Shown: positions 1 through 8,993, counted from the first letter of the stretch. The stretch is DNA of 37,596 nt from Catenulisporales bacterium (GCA_019510485.1 JAEKKI010000157.1:1-37596); one strand, 5' to 3'. The notes: generated by a model not told the origin, from the sequence alone. Numbers and translations: made by a program.

Positions 1-919
1 TGAGAACCCCGACGACGTATTCGACCGGCTGCTTCACCAGCGCGTAGCGGGCCTGCGGACCGCGGAAGGCCGGGTCGAGGAACAGGGCTTTGAGAAGCGC
101 GGTGACGTCGCGATCGGCGCCGTAGGCCGTCTGGAGGCGGGCCGACACGTCGGCCGGGATCGGGCCGGGCATGCCGAAGCGGTTCCAGATGCGCGCCGTG
201 ATGAACTTCGGGGAGGCGGGCTGTTGCAGGAGCCAGTCCACCAGCGCGGTGTCGTCGAAGTTCGCGGACTTGCCGAGGATGGTCTTGGAAGTGGTGTCGT
301 GCAGCTTCGGCACCGGGTTCGAGCCGCCGTTCGCGTCCAGCCGCCAGCCGGTCAGGGCCCGCGCCGCCTCGCGCACGTCGGTCTCGGTGTAGTTGCCGAC
401 GCCAAGTGTGAACAGCTCCATCAGCTCGCGCGCCAGGTTCTCGTTCGGCGCCTTGAGCGTGTTGCCGGCACTGTCCAGCCACAGCATCATCGCCGGGTCG
501 CGGACGATCGCGTGCGCCAGGGCGGAGAAGTCGCCGCCGCCGAGCGTGCGCAGCGTCTGGTTCTGCTTGAGCATGTAGCCGACGCTGTGCACCTTCTGCA
601 GCGAGGTGGCGAAGTGGCCGTGCCAGAAGAAGGTGCGCTTCTCCACCAGCGGCTGCGTCACCGCCGCCATGCGCGCCAGCCACCAGGCGACCAGCTGGTA
701 GTCCTGCGGCCCGGCGCCCTTCTTGGCGTCCTTGGTCGGCGGGAAGTCGGGCGCGGGCGTCGCGGCGGCGCCGGGATCGGCCCCCGCCGGGTTGACCAGC
801 GCGCCCACAGTCGCCTCGTATCCGGCTTTGGCGGCGGCGTCGATCTCCGCCCCGCTCGCGCCGAACCCGGCCCGCCGCAGCAGGTGCGCGAGCGCGGATC
901 TGTTCTGGTCGATGCTCAC
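1..919 (-). CDS. DUF1800 family protein (N-terminal part, runs off left edge)
   Basis: About 306 N-terminal residues are visible, read from a GTG at 919 and continuing past base 1. The start MSIDQNRSALAHLLRRAGFG is followed by a stretch with WLDSAGNTLKAPNENLAREL, then MELFTLGVGNYTE and a DVREAARALTGW segment. These are hallmark blocks of the DUF1800 family. Members are often secreted or membrane-associated and often sit beside a DUF1501 gene; any partner would lie to the left, outside the window. No signal peptide is evident here. Molecular function is unknown for the family. The GTG start is chosen because the nearby ATG at 921 reads straight into a stop. The family call is sure; the start is less so. 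Confidence 0.85.
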   Translation of the reverse strand, partial: MSIDQNRSALAHLLRRAGFGASGAEIDAAAKAGYEATVGALVNPAGADPGAAATPAPDFPPTKDAKKGAGPQDYQLVAWWLARMAAVTQPLVEKRTFFWHGHFATSLQKVHSVGYMLKQNQTLRTLGGGDFSALAHAIVRDPAMMLWLDSAGNTLKAPNENLARELMELFTLGVGNYTETDVREAARALTGWRLDANGGSNPVPKLHDTTSKTILGKSANFDDTALVDWLLQQPASPKFITARIWNRFGMPGPIPADVSARLQTAYGADRDVTALLKALFLDPAFRGPQARYALVKQPVEYVVGVL

Positions 920-966
920 ATCCCCAGAATCGGGGAGCGGGGTTAAGGGGCGGGTAAGTACGCCAT

Positions 967-1466
967 ATGTCTCCGGATACGGATCCTGGTTCGCCCCCGC
1001 CGGCGCCGCGGCATGCCAGTCCTGGGCCTGATCCCGAGCTGGATCACCTGGAGGACGCGGACGCGCTGGCCGGCGGGGCGGAGCCGGCGGGTGCGGACGA
1101 GCCGGAGGAAGCGGACGAGCCGTTCATCCCGCTCGGTTCGGAGGAACCACCTGAACCGCCGGAACCACCGGCCGCCGAAGCTCCCGAGTCCTTCGAAGCG
1201 CACCAAGCCCACGCCGCGATAGCCCGCTCCCTCCACCCCCCACCCCCGCCATCTCCGCCCGTCCCACCCCAGCTGCGCGCCGAAGCCGACGCCTACTTCA
1301 CCGGCGCGCGCCGGACTCAGCCCCGGCCGCCATGGTCTTCCTCGGCGTCATCGCGGCCCGGCACCGCGACTTCCCGCAGGCGTATCTGTGGTTCGCGCGC
1401 GCGGCGGCGGGGCCGGACGTGCATTGGGCGCTGGTGGCGGTGGCGGAGCTGCGGCGGTTGGGGTGA
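967..1466 (+). pseudogene. hypothetical protein with apparent frameshift
   Basis: Translation from ATG 967 gives a Pro/Glu/Asp-rich N-terminus, then PQLRAEADAYFTGAR. After about base 1305 that frame becomes Arg/Trp/Ser-rich with poor third-position GC. The frame beginning at 1332 reads MVFLGVIAARHRDFPQAYLW and on through FARAAAGPDVHWALVAVAELRRLG to TGA 1464-1466. That segment resembles a TPR-like helical repeat and has typical codon use. One missing base in the GC-rich stretch 1300-1316 would join the halves into a protein of about 166 residues. It may be a real frameshift or an assembly error. No function is assigned; the N-terminal half is low complexity and probably disordered. It converges on the immunity-like gene to its right. 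Confidence 0.55.
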
Positions 1467-1471
1467 GGGGG

Positions 1472-1798
1472 TCAGGACACTGAGTCGAGGAACTCGAACA
1501 TGCCGTCCAGATCCCCTTCGAGGCTGAGCTCACGGAACCGCGCTTGCTGATCCTCGGGGAGCTTCACCAGGAAGTCGTCCAGGTCCGGCGAGTACACGGA
1601 AGTCCAGCCCGTGTAGTGCCGACTGGCGCGACACCAGGCGTAGCCCATGGTTTTGGTGACGCCACCGTGCGTCGACGCATACTGCCGGATGCGCACTTCC
1701 ATCGCACCGCAGGCCGGACAGCGGTACGGCTCGGGGGCGCCGGATGCGAAGCGCTCTTCGGTGAGCGCGCGAACTTCTTCAGGGCTGTAGTTGATCAC
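1472..1798 (-). CDS. small hypothetical protein, possible immunity partner of the upstream toxin
   Basis: A 108-residue protein read from GTG 1798, beginning VINYSPEEVRALTEERF. The start is chosen because the GTG overlaps the TGA of the toxin-like gene in a GTGA arrangement, typical of translational coupling. An in-frame ATG at 1834 lies inside the toxin gene and is less likely. The sequence contains a CPAC pair and another Cys at YAWC, hinting at a small metal-binding fold. The C-terminus is acidic (PDLDDFLVKLPEDQQARF, then LEGDLDGMFEFLDSVS). No family is recognised. A role as immunity protein is inferred only from position directly after a polymorphic-toxin-like gene and from the coupled start. 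Confidence 0.6.
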   Translation of the reverse strand: MINYSPEEVRALTEERFASGAPEPYRCPACGAMEVRIRQYASTHGGVTKTMGYAWCRASRHYTGWTSVYSPDLDDFLVKLPEDQQARFRELSLEGDLDGMFEFLDSVS

Positions 1799-3276
1799 TG
1801 TTGTCTCGCAAGCCTTCCCATAGCGATCTCCCACATCTTGACGCCGTGCGCCTCGGCCGCGTCCTCGGTGCCGCCGACACCCATCTTAAGGAACGTGTCC
1901 CAGTGATACGTCTCGTGGAAGAACGTCTTCATCGCCTCGTCCATGGAGGACAGTCCGCGATGCGAGATCTGGATGACCGGCTTCTCGCCCTCCCCGAGCA
2001 CTCTGAGCGGGCTGTATCCCCAGCCGAACCCGCCCCCGGGGTCGCGGATGATCGGGACCCGCTGGATGTCGAACCTCCGGGCCAGATCGCCGAAGCCGGC
2101 TTGACCGAGTTCCCGGACCAGCCGGTTCACGCTGACCACCGGACCGCCCTCGGTCCACGGGGTGTAGCCGGCCCGGAACGCCCCGAGTCCTTCATCGGCC
2201 ACTCGAGTGCCGTCGCCGAGGAACGCCACGAGCGCGCCGAGACCACCCTTGAGCAGGGTGCTCATCCCGACCAGCAGATCCTTCGCCGCGCCACCGATCG
2301 CCCCGGCTATGTGCAGTCCGGCGCCGAGCATGCCGCCGGCGCGGAAGGCGTCCGCCACCGCGGCCATCGACGTGAAGCCCTTGGTGATCGGGATGCAGGC
2401 CAGAACCGCCAGCCCCACGTCCCACAGCGACGCTTCGCCTTGGGAGTACTTATAAAGCGTGTCCGCCAAAATGATCAGCCCGGCGACCACCACCGCCACG
2501 ATCAACCACAGCGGGCCCCCGACCACCATCAACACGATCGCGCCGATGAACGACACGATCTTCGCGACGATCACCAGCCCGCTCCACACCGCCGCGGCGA
2601 TCTCGCCCAGCTTGTGCCAGAACGAGTCCGGCGGGATGCCCGCGTCGGTGGCCGCGTCGATCTTCGTGCGGGCCGTGTCCTCCGCGCCGTGGCGCAGGTC
2701 CTCGGCCGAGTGCGCGAGCTTCTTCAACGCCTCCAGCTGACCCTGCTGGCCCGAGAGCTGGCTGTTGAGATCGTTCACCGCGCTCTGCGCACGCGTCTGC
2801 GACTGCACCGCGTTGTGCACAGACGTCGGATCCACCGTCGAGGCGGCATGCGCGGCATCCACGCCCTTGTTCGCCGACGTCAGGTCCGCGTTCGCCGATG
2901 CCAACTGCGTCCGCAGCCGCTGTACCTGATCGTGCAGCGGCCGGGCCTGCACCAGCGCCCGATCCGCCTGCGACTGGTGCCCGTCGAGCGCGTTCGCGAA
3001 ATCCAGCAGCGCCTGCGCGCACATATGGTGCGAGGTCGCCACCTTGTCCAGTTGCCCCGGGAACTTCCCGATGTGGTCCCGGAACTCGTCCCCGGCGGCT
3101 CCGATCCAGTTCAGCGCGGCGGGATCCCCGGCCAGGCCGCGCACGTCCCGCGCCGCCCGCTCGGCCTCGTCCCCGATGTCCCGCAGTCGGCCGCTCAACT
3201 CCTTGATCCGCCACGGGTCCCCCGGGGTCGGATCATGATCAAGGTCCAGCACGTTCCAATCCGTCGGACGCGCCAT
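1795..3276 (-). CDS. putative T7SS-exported polymorphic toxin with C-terminal HExxH domain
   Basis: A 493-residue protein. Residues 1 to about 110 (MARPTDWNVLDLDHDPTPGD onward) match the T7SS-signal-like N-terminal module of actinobacterial polymorphic toxins, including the DPTPGDP block and a W-x-G-like NWIGAAGDEF. Residues about 110-220 are helical and coiled-coil-like. Residues about 225-275 hold two hydrophobic segments. The C-terminus carries HETYH at 454-458 followed by a Glu at 475, an HExxH-plus-Glu zinc metallopeptidase signature. It is probably exported by a type VII system, although no ESX gene is in the window, and acts on a target cell or in the envelope. A coupled downstream gene may provide immunity. 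The modular reading is fairly secure; toxin activity is inference. Confidence 0.7.
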   Translation of the reverse strand: MARPTDWNVLDLDHDPTPGDPWRIKELSGRLRDIGDEAERAARDVRGLAGDPAALNWIGAAGDEFRDHIGKFPGQLDKVATSHHMCAQALLDFANALDGHQSQADRALVQARPLHDQVQRLRTQLASANADLTSANKGVDAAHAASTVDPTSVHNAVQSQTRAQSAVNDLNSQLSGQQGQLEALKKLAHSAEDLRHGAEDTARTKIDAATDAGIPPDSFWHKLGEIAAAVWSGLVIVAKIVSFIGAIVLMVVGGPLWLIVAVVVAGLIILADTLYKYSQGEASLWDVGLAVLACIPITKGFTSMAAVADAFRAGGMLGAGLHIAGAIGGAAKDLLVGMSTLLKGGLGALVAFLGDGTRVADEGLGAFRAGYTPWTEGGPVVSVNRLVRELGQAGFGDLARRFDIQRVPIIRDPGGGFGWGYSPLRVLGEGEKPVIQISHRGLSSMDEAMKTFFHETYHWDTFLKMGVGGTEDAAEAHGVKMWEIAMGRLARQQ

Positions 3277-3380
3277 GGCTCCCCGCCCTCCATGTCGTAT
3301 TCGGCTGTCAGCACCCTACTCAACGCGGGCGGGGACCCCTCCCCGCCAGATCGCTTCCAGTTCGATCACCAGACGCGAAA

Positions 3381-3407
3381 CGGCGGCCCCCGAGTCGGGG
3401 ACCGCCG
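3381..3407 (-). terminator. aconitase terminator hairpin
   Basis: A 12-bp GC-rich stem with one mismatch and a 3-base loop, 23 bases downstream of the aconitase stop. No U-tract, as is usual in actinomycetes. Confidence 0.65.
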
Positions 3408-3429
3408 CGCGCGAAAGCCAGAGAACCGC

Positions 3430-6093
3430 TTACTTCTTCAGCAGGTTCCGCAGCACGTACTGCATGATGCCGCCGTTCCGGTAGTAGTCGGCCTCGCCGG
3501 GGGTGTCGATGCGCACCACAGCGTCGAACTCGACACCGTCGGCCTTCACCTTCACCGTCCGAGGCGTCGCACCAGAGTTCAGCGCCTCCAGCCCCGTGAT
3601 CTCGAACGTCTCCGCGCCGGTCAGCCCCAGCGACTCGGCGTTCTGCCCGGCCGGGTACTGCAACGGCACGACACCCATGCCGATCAGGTTGGACCGGTGG
3701 ATCCGCTCGTAGCTCTCAGCGATGACCGCCTTGACGCCCAACAGCGCCGTGCCCTTCGCGGCCCAGTCCCGCGAAGAACCCGAGCCGTACTCCTTGCCCG
3801 CCAGCACCACCAGCGGAATCCCCGCCTCCTGGTACGCCTGTGAGGCCTCGTAGATCGTGGTCTGCTCGCCGGTCAGCAGGTTCTTGGTGAACCCGCCTTC
3901 GACTCCGTCCAGCAGCTGATTGCGCAGCCGGATGTTCGCGAACGTACCGCGGATCATCACCTCGTGGTTGCCCCGGCGCGAGCCGTAGCTGTTGAAGTCC
4001 CTGCGCTCCACGCCGTGCTCGGCCAGGTACGCGCCGGCCGGGCTGTCGGCCTTGATGGAGCCGGCCGGGCTGATGTGGTCGGTGGTCACCGAGTCGCCGA
4101 GCTTGGCCAGCACCCGCGCGCCGTGGATGTCGGCCACCGGCGAGGGCTCGGCGGCCATGCCCTCGAAGTACGGAGGCTTGCGCACATAGGTGGAGTCGGC
4201 GTCCCACTCGAAGACGTTGCCGGTCGGGGTGGGCAGCGAGCGCCAGCGCTCGTCGCCGGCGAAGACGTCGGAGTAGTCCTTGGCGAACATCTCGGCGGTG
4301 ATGGCCTGGTCGATGACCGCCTGGATCTCGGCGGTGGCGGGCCAGATGTCCTTCAGGAACACCGGCTGCCCTTCGGGGTCGAAGCCCAGCGGCTCGGCCT
4401 CGAAGTCGAAGTCCATGGTGCCGGCGATGGCGTAGGCGACGACCAGCGGCGGGGACGCGAGGTAGTTCATCTTCACGTCCGGGTTGATGCGGCCCTCGAA
4501 GTTGCGGTTGCCGGACAGCACCGGCACCACCGCCAGGTCCGCCTCGTTGACCGCCTTGCTGACCGGCTCCGGCAGCGGGCCGGAGTTGCCGATGCAGGTG
4601 ACGCAGCCGTACCCGACGAGGTTGAAGCCGAGCTTGTCCAGGTACGGGGTCAGGCCCGAGCGCTCGTAGTAGTTGGTGACGACCTTGGACCCGGGCGCCA
4701 GCGTGGTCTTGACCCAGGGCTTGGCGTGCAGGCCCTTCTCCACCGCCTTCTTGGCCAGCAGCGCGGCGCCGACCATCACCTGCGGGTTGGAGGTGTTGGT
4801 GCAGGAGGTGATGGAGGCGATGACCACCGCGCCGTTGTCGATGGCGAACCGGGAGCCGTCCTCCATGGTGACGCCGGTCGGGTTGGAGCCCTGCGCGGCG
4901 TAGGCCGGCAGCGCCTCGGCGAACTTGCCCTTGGCCTCGGCCAGCACCACCCGGTCCTGCGGGCGCTTGGGGCCGGCGATGGACGGCACGACGGTGGCCA
5001 GGTCCAGCTCCAGGTACTCGGAGTAGACCGGCTCGTGGTCCGCGTCGTGCCACAGGCCCTGGGCCTTGGCGTAGGCCTCGACCAGCGCCAGCTGCTCCGC
5101 GGAGCGGCCGGTGAGCTTCAGGTAGCTGATGGTCTCGCCGTCGATCGGGAAGATGGCGCAGGTGGAGCCGAACTCCGGCGACATGTTGCCGATGGTGGCC
5201 CGGTTGGCCAGCGGCACGGCCGCGACGCCGGCGCCGTAGAACTCCACGAACTTGCCGACCACGCCGTGCTTGCGCAGCATCTCGGTGATGGTGAGCACCA
5301 GGTCGGTGGCGGTGGCGCCGGCGGGCAGCTCGCCGTGCAGCTTGAAGCCGACCACGCGCGGGATCAGCATGCTGACCGGCTGGCCGAGCATGGCGGCCTC
5401 GGCCTCGATGCCGCCGACACCCCAGCCCAGCACGCCCAGGCCGTTGACCATGGTGGTGTGCGAGTCGGTGCCGACGACGGTGTCCGGATACGCCTGACGA
5501 TTGCCTCCCACGACGCGGTCGAAGACCACGCGCGCCAGGTGCTCGATGTTCACCTGGTGCACGATGCCGGTCCCGGGCGGCACCACCTTGAACTCGTCGA
5601 AGGCGGTCTGGCCCCAGCGCAGGAACTGGTAGCGCTCCCGGTTGCGGCCGTACTCGATCTCGACGTTGCGCTCGAAGGCGTCCGGGCGGCCGAAGACGTC
5701 GGCGATCACCGAGTGGTCGATGACCAGCTCGGCCGGGGCCAGCGGGTTGATCTTCGCCGGGTCCCCGCCGAGCTCGGCGACGGCCTCGCGCATGGTGGCC
5801 AGGTCCACCACGCACGGCACGCCGGTGAAGTCCTGCATGATGACGCGCGCCGGCGTGAACTGGATCTCGGTGTCCGGCTCGGCGCTCGGGTCCCACTGTC
5901 CCAGGGCCTGGATCTGACCCGCCGTGACGTTGGCGCCGTCCTCGGTGCGCAGGAGGTTCTCCAGCAGCACCTTCAGGCTGAAGGGGAGTCGCCCGGAGCC
6001 CTCGACGGCGCCGATGCGGAAGATCTCGTACGACTGCGCGCCCACCGCGAGGGTGTCACGGGCGCCGAAGCTGTTCTTGGAGGTCATTGCCAT
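3430..6093 (-). CDS. acnA: aconitate hydratase A
   Basis: Catalyses citrate to isocitrate via cis-aconitate in the TCA cycle, in the cytoplasm. 887 residues from ATG 6093. The [4Fe-4S] ligands are Cys431 ([11 protein letters not shown]) and Cys497/Cys500 ([15 protein letters not shown]). Other family blocks are [20 protein letters not shown] (84-103) and [14 protein letters not shown] (207-220), with the swivel domain at the C-terminus ([15 protein letters not shown]). Length fits the AcnA/IRP1-type class. The frame is open for 44 more codons upstream, but ATG 6093 has GAGAG seven bases before it and the product then begins like actinobacterial AcnA ([15 protein letters not shown]). A second ATG at 6087 is possible. 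It is monocistronic, with its own promoter and terminator, and divergent from the carbonic anhydrase-like gene. Confidence 0.96.
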   Translation of the reverse strand: MAMTSKNSFGARDTLAVGAQSYEIFRIGAVEGSGRLPFSLKVLLENLLRTEDGANVTAGQIQALGQWDPSAEPDTEIQFTPARVIMQDFTGVPCVVDLATMREAVAELGGDPAKINPLAPAELVIDHSVIADVFGRPDAFERNVEIEYGRNRERYQFLRWGQTAFDEFKVVPPGTGIVHQVNIEHLARVVFDRVVGGNRQAYPDTVVGTDSHTTMVNGLGVLGWGVGGIEAEAAMLGQPVSMLIPRVVGFKLHGELPAGATATDLVLTITEMLRKHGVVGKFVEFYGAGVAAVPLANRATIGNMSPEFGSTCAIFPIDGETISYLKLTGRSAEQLALVEAYAKAQGLWHDADHEPVYSEYLELDLATVVPSIAGPKRPQDRVVLAEAKGKFAEALPAYAAQGSNPTGVTMEDGSRFAIDNGAVVIASITSCTNTSNPQVMVGAALLAKKAVEKGLHAKPWVKTTLAPGSKVVTNYYERSGLTPYLDKLGFNLVGYGCVTCIGNSGPLPEPVSKAVNEADLAVVPVLSGNRNFEGRINPDVKMNYLASPPLVVAYAIAGTMDFDFEAEPLGFDPEGQPVFLKDIWPATAEIQAVIDQAITAEMFAKDYSDVFAGDERWRSLPTPTGNVFEWDADSTYVRKPPYFEGMAAEPSPVADIHGARVLAKLGDSVTTDHISPAGSIKADSPAGAYLAEHGVERRDFNSYGSRRGNHEVMIRGTFANIRLRNQLLDGVEGGFTKNLLTGEQTTIYEASQAYQEAGIPLVVLAGKEYGSGSSRDWAAKGTALLGVKAVIAESYERIHRSNLIGMGVVPLQYPAGQNAESLGLTGAETFEITGLEALNSGATPRTVKVKADGVEFDAVVRIDTPGEADYYRNGGIMQYVLRNLLKK

Positions 6094-6119
6094 GGCCCAG
6101 CTCTCGCTTGCGGAAAGTA

Positions 6120-6135
6120 TCTCGACATCAAGAGA
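6120..6135 (-). promoter_or_regulatory. imperfect palindrome at the acnA transcription start (candidate operator)
   Basis: On the gene strand it reads TCTCTTGATGTCGAGA, a dyad with TCTC/GAGA outer arms. It starts at the -10 hexamer and covers the predicted +1, where a repressor would block transcription. Which regulator binds is unknown. Confidence 0.45.
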
Positions 6136-6164
6136 CTCTAATGGGTGCCGCCGCGCTTGACCAA
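6135..6164 (-). promoter_or_regulatory. acnA promoter (-35 TTGGTC, -10 TAGAGT)
   Basis: TTGGTC (6159-6164) and TAGAGT (6135-6140) are separated by 18 bases, close to the HrdB-type consensus. The predicted start near 6128 gives a leader of about 35 bases before ATG 6093. Confidence 0.65.
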
Positions 6165-6281
6165 CCCGGGGCACGGCGATCCGCGCGCCGCGGCCGGCGC
6201 ACTGTGCGTGCAGCCGAAGTGACACCGCTCACCCGTTCGGCCCCTGGCGCTCGGCGTCCAACCAAGTGACAATCGTTTCCG

Positions 6282-7049
6282 ATGGACGCTGTGACGACCC
6301 CCCCGAAGGCCGCCTCCCTGGTCCTGCGCTCGACGTTCCCCGCCGCGATCCCCGCGACCGGCTTCGTCCGCGCCACGCGCGAGCTGCTCGCGCCCCACGG
6401 ATTCCACGCGGCCAACACGCTTCCGCTGATCGCGACCTGCCGGGACGAGCTCGCGTTCAACCTCACCGCACGCCTGCAGGACACCTGGGGCGCCGGCTTC
6501 AACATGGCGGGCCTGGCCGGCATGATCGTGCTGGGCCGCACCGGCATCCTGGCGGCGGCCAGCCACGCGCCGATCGAGGACGGCGTGCGGCGGTTCGTGC
6601 TGGTGGCGCTGCCGCATATCGGGATCGACGCCACCGGCGTGATCGGCAACGTCGAGCGGCCGGGCGTGCCGGGTGTGTCGCACACCTGCGGTGCGCTGAT
6701 GGCGCTGCACGACGAGCTGCGCGGCGACAACGCCCCGACCGGTGACTATCCCTTCCTGGACCTGCTCGACCCGGAGCAGGGGATGCTGCGCGACCGGATC
6801 CCGCCGTGGCTGCCGGAGGGCCCGGTGCCGGACCTGGCCGGGCTGACCCGCATCGCCCGCGACGTCATCACCGCCGACACGCACAAGGTGATCACGGTGC
6901 TGCGGGAGCAGCAAGCCGTGCCGACGCACGTCGCGGTGTTCACCGGCGTGCACATCAACGGCCCGGGCGGGACCGAGTACGTCGAGCCCGGCAGCTGCTA
7001 CGTGGATCTGGGGGCGGACGAGCCCGAGATCGATCTCGTCTTCGACTGA
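6282..7049 (+). CDS. LCIB/C-type carbonic anhydrase-like protein
   Basis: A 255-residue protein resembling the LCIB_C_CA domain, a beta-carbonic-anhydrase-related family first known from the algal CO2-concentrating mechanism. Visible family features are Cys53-Arg54-Asp55 in the CRDEL block (Zn-ligand Cys and catalytic Asp/Arg), PHIGI with His112, and GVSHTCGAL with His134 and Cys136 (further Zn-ligand candidates). With these residues kept, CO2/bicarbonate interconversion is plausible. No signal peptide or membrane segment is seen, so it is probably cytoplasmic. No clear Shine-Dalgarno precedes ATG 6282. A GACAAT element at 6268-6273 lies eight bases upstream, consistent with a leaderless transcript, but no good -35 accompanies it. 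It is divergent from acnA and followed by a strong hairpin. Family call good, activity inferred. Confidence 0.75.
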   Translation: MDAVTTPPKAASLVLRSTFPAAIPATGFVRATRELLAPHGFHAANTLPLIATCRDELAFNLTARLQDTWGAGFNMAGLAGMIVLGRTGILAAASHAPIEDGVRRFVLVALPHIGIDATGVIGNVERPGVPGVSHTCGALMALHDELRGDNAPTGDYPFLDLLDPEQGMLRDRIPPWLPEGPVPDLAGLTRIARDVITADTHKVITVLREQQAVPTHVAVFTGVHINGPGGTEYVEPGSCYVDLGADEPEIDLVFD

Positions 7050-7093
7050 GCTGAAAGCCGACACCCCGACAGCCGGCTGACACCGCCGGCGAA

Positions 7094-7129
7094 GCAGCCC
7101 ACTGATCACCCTGCGAATCAGTGGGCTGC
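7094..7129 (+). terminator. terminator of the carbonic anhydrase-like gene
   Basis: Perfect 13-bp inverted repeat (GCAGCCCACTGAT and its complement) with a 10-base loop, 44 bases after the stop and upstream of the sigma factor gene. Confidence 0.75.
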
Positions 7130-7264
7130 CCGCGTCGCGGCCGGGGTCCGTGGCCGCTGCGCTCAGTCAACTACAAACCGCACGCTGTTGACACTGTTGC
7201 AACCCCTCGCGTGCCCGAGCGCATCAAGTGCGTGTCCGGACACCGAATCCTGAGGGGGAAGCCT

Positions 7265-7807
7265 ATGGCTAAGCCTGACCGCGACGCCGAGTTCACGGAG
7301 TACGTCAGCGCCCGGCAAGGCTGGCTGCGGCGAGTCGCCTATTTGCTGTGCGGAGACTGGCACCGCGCCGACGACCTCGTCCAGAGCTCGATCACCAAGC
7401 TCTACGCGCACTGGCACCGGGCCTCGCGGGCCGACAACGTCGACGGCTACGCGCGGCGCACCCTGGTCAACACCTACCTGGCCGAGCAGCGCTCCGGTTG
7501 GGCGCGGTGGACGATCCTGCACCGCTTCGGCGGCGACGGCGGAGGGGCCCTGGAGCTGGAACCAGGTCCGCCCGTCGTCGGCGATCTGGAGTTGGGGCTG
7601 GATCTGAAGGAGGCGCTGGCCCGGCTGCCGCCGCGGCAGCGCGCGACAGTGGTCCTGCGCTTCTACTGCGACCTGTCGGTCGAGCAGACCGCCCAGATCA
7701 TGGGTTGTTCTCAAGGCAACGTGAAAAGCCAATCCTCGCGCGGCCTGGCCACTCTGCGGAACCTCCTCGACCCGAATCTGACCCTTGTTATGGAGGGACC
7801 TCGATGA
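7265..7807 (+). CDS. SigE-family ECF RNA polymerase sigma factor
   Basis: A 180-residue group IV sigma factor. Region 2 spans about residues 12-75 (EYVSARQGWLRRVAYLLCGD, DDLVQSSITKLYAHW). Region 4 spans about 117-170 (LARLPPRQRATVVLRFYCDL, SVEQTAQIMGCSQGNVKSQS). This fits the SigE-family (SigE70-like) ECF set common in Streptomyces. ATG 7265 is chosen because AGGGGGA precedes it by a few bases; upstream in-frame codons run back into the preceding terminator. Its TGA overlaps the ATG of the next gene (ATGA), so it is translationally coupled to a membrane protein that is probably its regulator. No convincing promoter was found in the 7130-7264 leader. The signal it answers to is unknown. Confidence 0.9.
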   Translation: MAKPDRDAEFTEYVSARQGWLRRVAYLLCGDWHRADDLVQSSITKLYAHWHRASRADNVDGYARRTLVNTYLAEQRSGWARWTILHRFGGDGGGALELEPGPPVVGDLELGLDLKEALARLPPRQRATVVLRFYCDLSVEQTAQIMGCSQGNVKSQSSRGLATLRNLLDPNLTLVMEGPR

Positions 7808-8943
7808 CGCACGACCTGAAGACCTCGCTCGACGACTTCGCAGAGACCGCCTATGCCGACGCCCCGCCGAGCACCGTCGACATCGGCAAGGCGCGCGCCG
7901 ACGGCCGGCGGCGGACGGCGACCGCCCGGCTGACGACGATCGGCGGCGGTGTGGCGGTGGTAGCCGCCTGCGCGCTGGTGGTGAACACGCTCGGCGGGGC
8001 CTCACCGGCCGGCAAGGCCGATCCCCACTCTCCGGCAGCGGGCCACGCCTTCACCGGCACCGACCCGCTGACCACGATCGGGCGCTTCGGCTATCTGCCG
8101 GACGGTTTCCAGACCGTCGGGTGGAATACCGGCGACGCCTATGGCAACGCCATGAGGGCACTGACCAAGCCGCCGACGACGGATACGACCCCGCGGCTGC
8201 TTCCGGGAATGCTGACCCTGTCCAAGTGGGACTCGCCACCGAAGCCCTCCTCCGCGAACCAGACGACGACCCCGACGACGGTCAAGGGGAGTCCGAAGGC
8301 GTACATCGTGACCACTCCCGGCGACGGCCCTCGGATCCCGGCCGACCTGCGCCTGTTCTGGCAGACGGCGTCCGGGTCCTGGTTCGAACTCGGCGGCAAC
8401 TACTCGGTCCAGGTACACGGCGCGGAGCAGACAGCGCTGCTGACCAGGGTGGCCGAGTCGGTGGCCGAGCAGGACGCGCCGGTGGCCCTGCCGATCCACG
8501 TCGAAGGCCTGCCGAAGGGCGTGGCGCTGGGTCTGGCGATGTTGAACGACCCGGTGGTGGTCGGCCAGGGCCGCTTCGACGCGGTCTTGATGTACCACAC
8601 CGGGGGCGCCCCGAATAAGGACGCGTCCTTCAGCATCTCGGTGGCGCCAGTAGCGAGCGCCCAGGGCGACCCGGTGACCCCGAACTCCTTGGCCCAGCCG
8701 CCCGGCGCTCCCGTGATGCCCGCGGACCCGCAGGCCCCGCAGTCCGGCGATCCGAGCGGCTCGCCCGCCGGCCAAGCCTCGAACGCCTGCAAGGACGAGA
8801 AGGGCCTGCACATCTGCGTCCACGACACCCCCGCCAACGGCGTGGACACCCTGGCCTCCGTCGGAGGGCCGCAGGGGCTGCTGGACCGCATCACCTCACT
8901 CGGCACCGACCGGAAGAACTGGACGACCCACGTAGTGAACTGA
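7804..8943 (+). CDS. single-pass membrane protein, putative anti-sigma factor
   Basis: A 379-residue protein from ATG 7804, overlapping the sigma factor stop by four bases and preceded by GGAGGG. It has a short cytoplasmic part (about 1-42, with DDFAETAYADAPPSTVDI), one membrane segment at about 43-62 (LTTIGGGVAVVAACALVVNT), and a long extracytoplasmic region. The far C-terminal part has Pro/Ser/Gly-rich linkers and two Cys (NACKDEKGLHICVHD) that could form a disulfide. No zinc anti-sigma motif (HxxxCxxC) is visible, so this is not a ZAS-type protein. The anti-sigma role is inferred from topology and coupling to the sigma gene. The extracellular domain is not recognised. Confidence 0.7.
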   Translation: MTHDLKTSLDDFAETAYADAPPSTVDIGKARADGRRRTATARLTTIGGGVAVVAACALVVNTLGGASPAGKADPHSPAAGHAFTGTDPLTTIGRFGYLPDGFQTVGWNTGDAYGNAMRALTKPPTTDTTPRLLPGMLTLSKWDSPPKPSSANQTTTPTTVKGSPKAYIVTTPGDGPRIPADLRLFWQTASGSWFELGGNYSVQVHGAEQTALLTRVAESVAEQDAPVALPIHVEGLPKGVALGLAMLNDPVVVGQGRFDAVLMYHTGGAPNKDASFSISVAPVASAQGDPVTPNSLAQPPGAPVMPADPQAPQSGDPSGSPAGQASNACKDEKGLHICVHDTPANGVDTLASVGGPQGLLDRITSLGTDRKNWTTHVVN

Positions 8944-8993
8944 CATTCGCATTGAGATTCCAGCTGTGAGGAATCCCACGTAAGAACCAACCC

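Noticed and set aside
7188-7216. TTGACA upstream of the sigma factor gene as a -35
   Set aside because: No TANNNT-like element lies 16-19 bases downstream, and no ECF-type -10 fits either.
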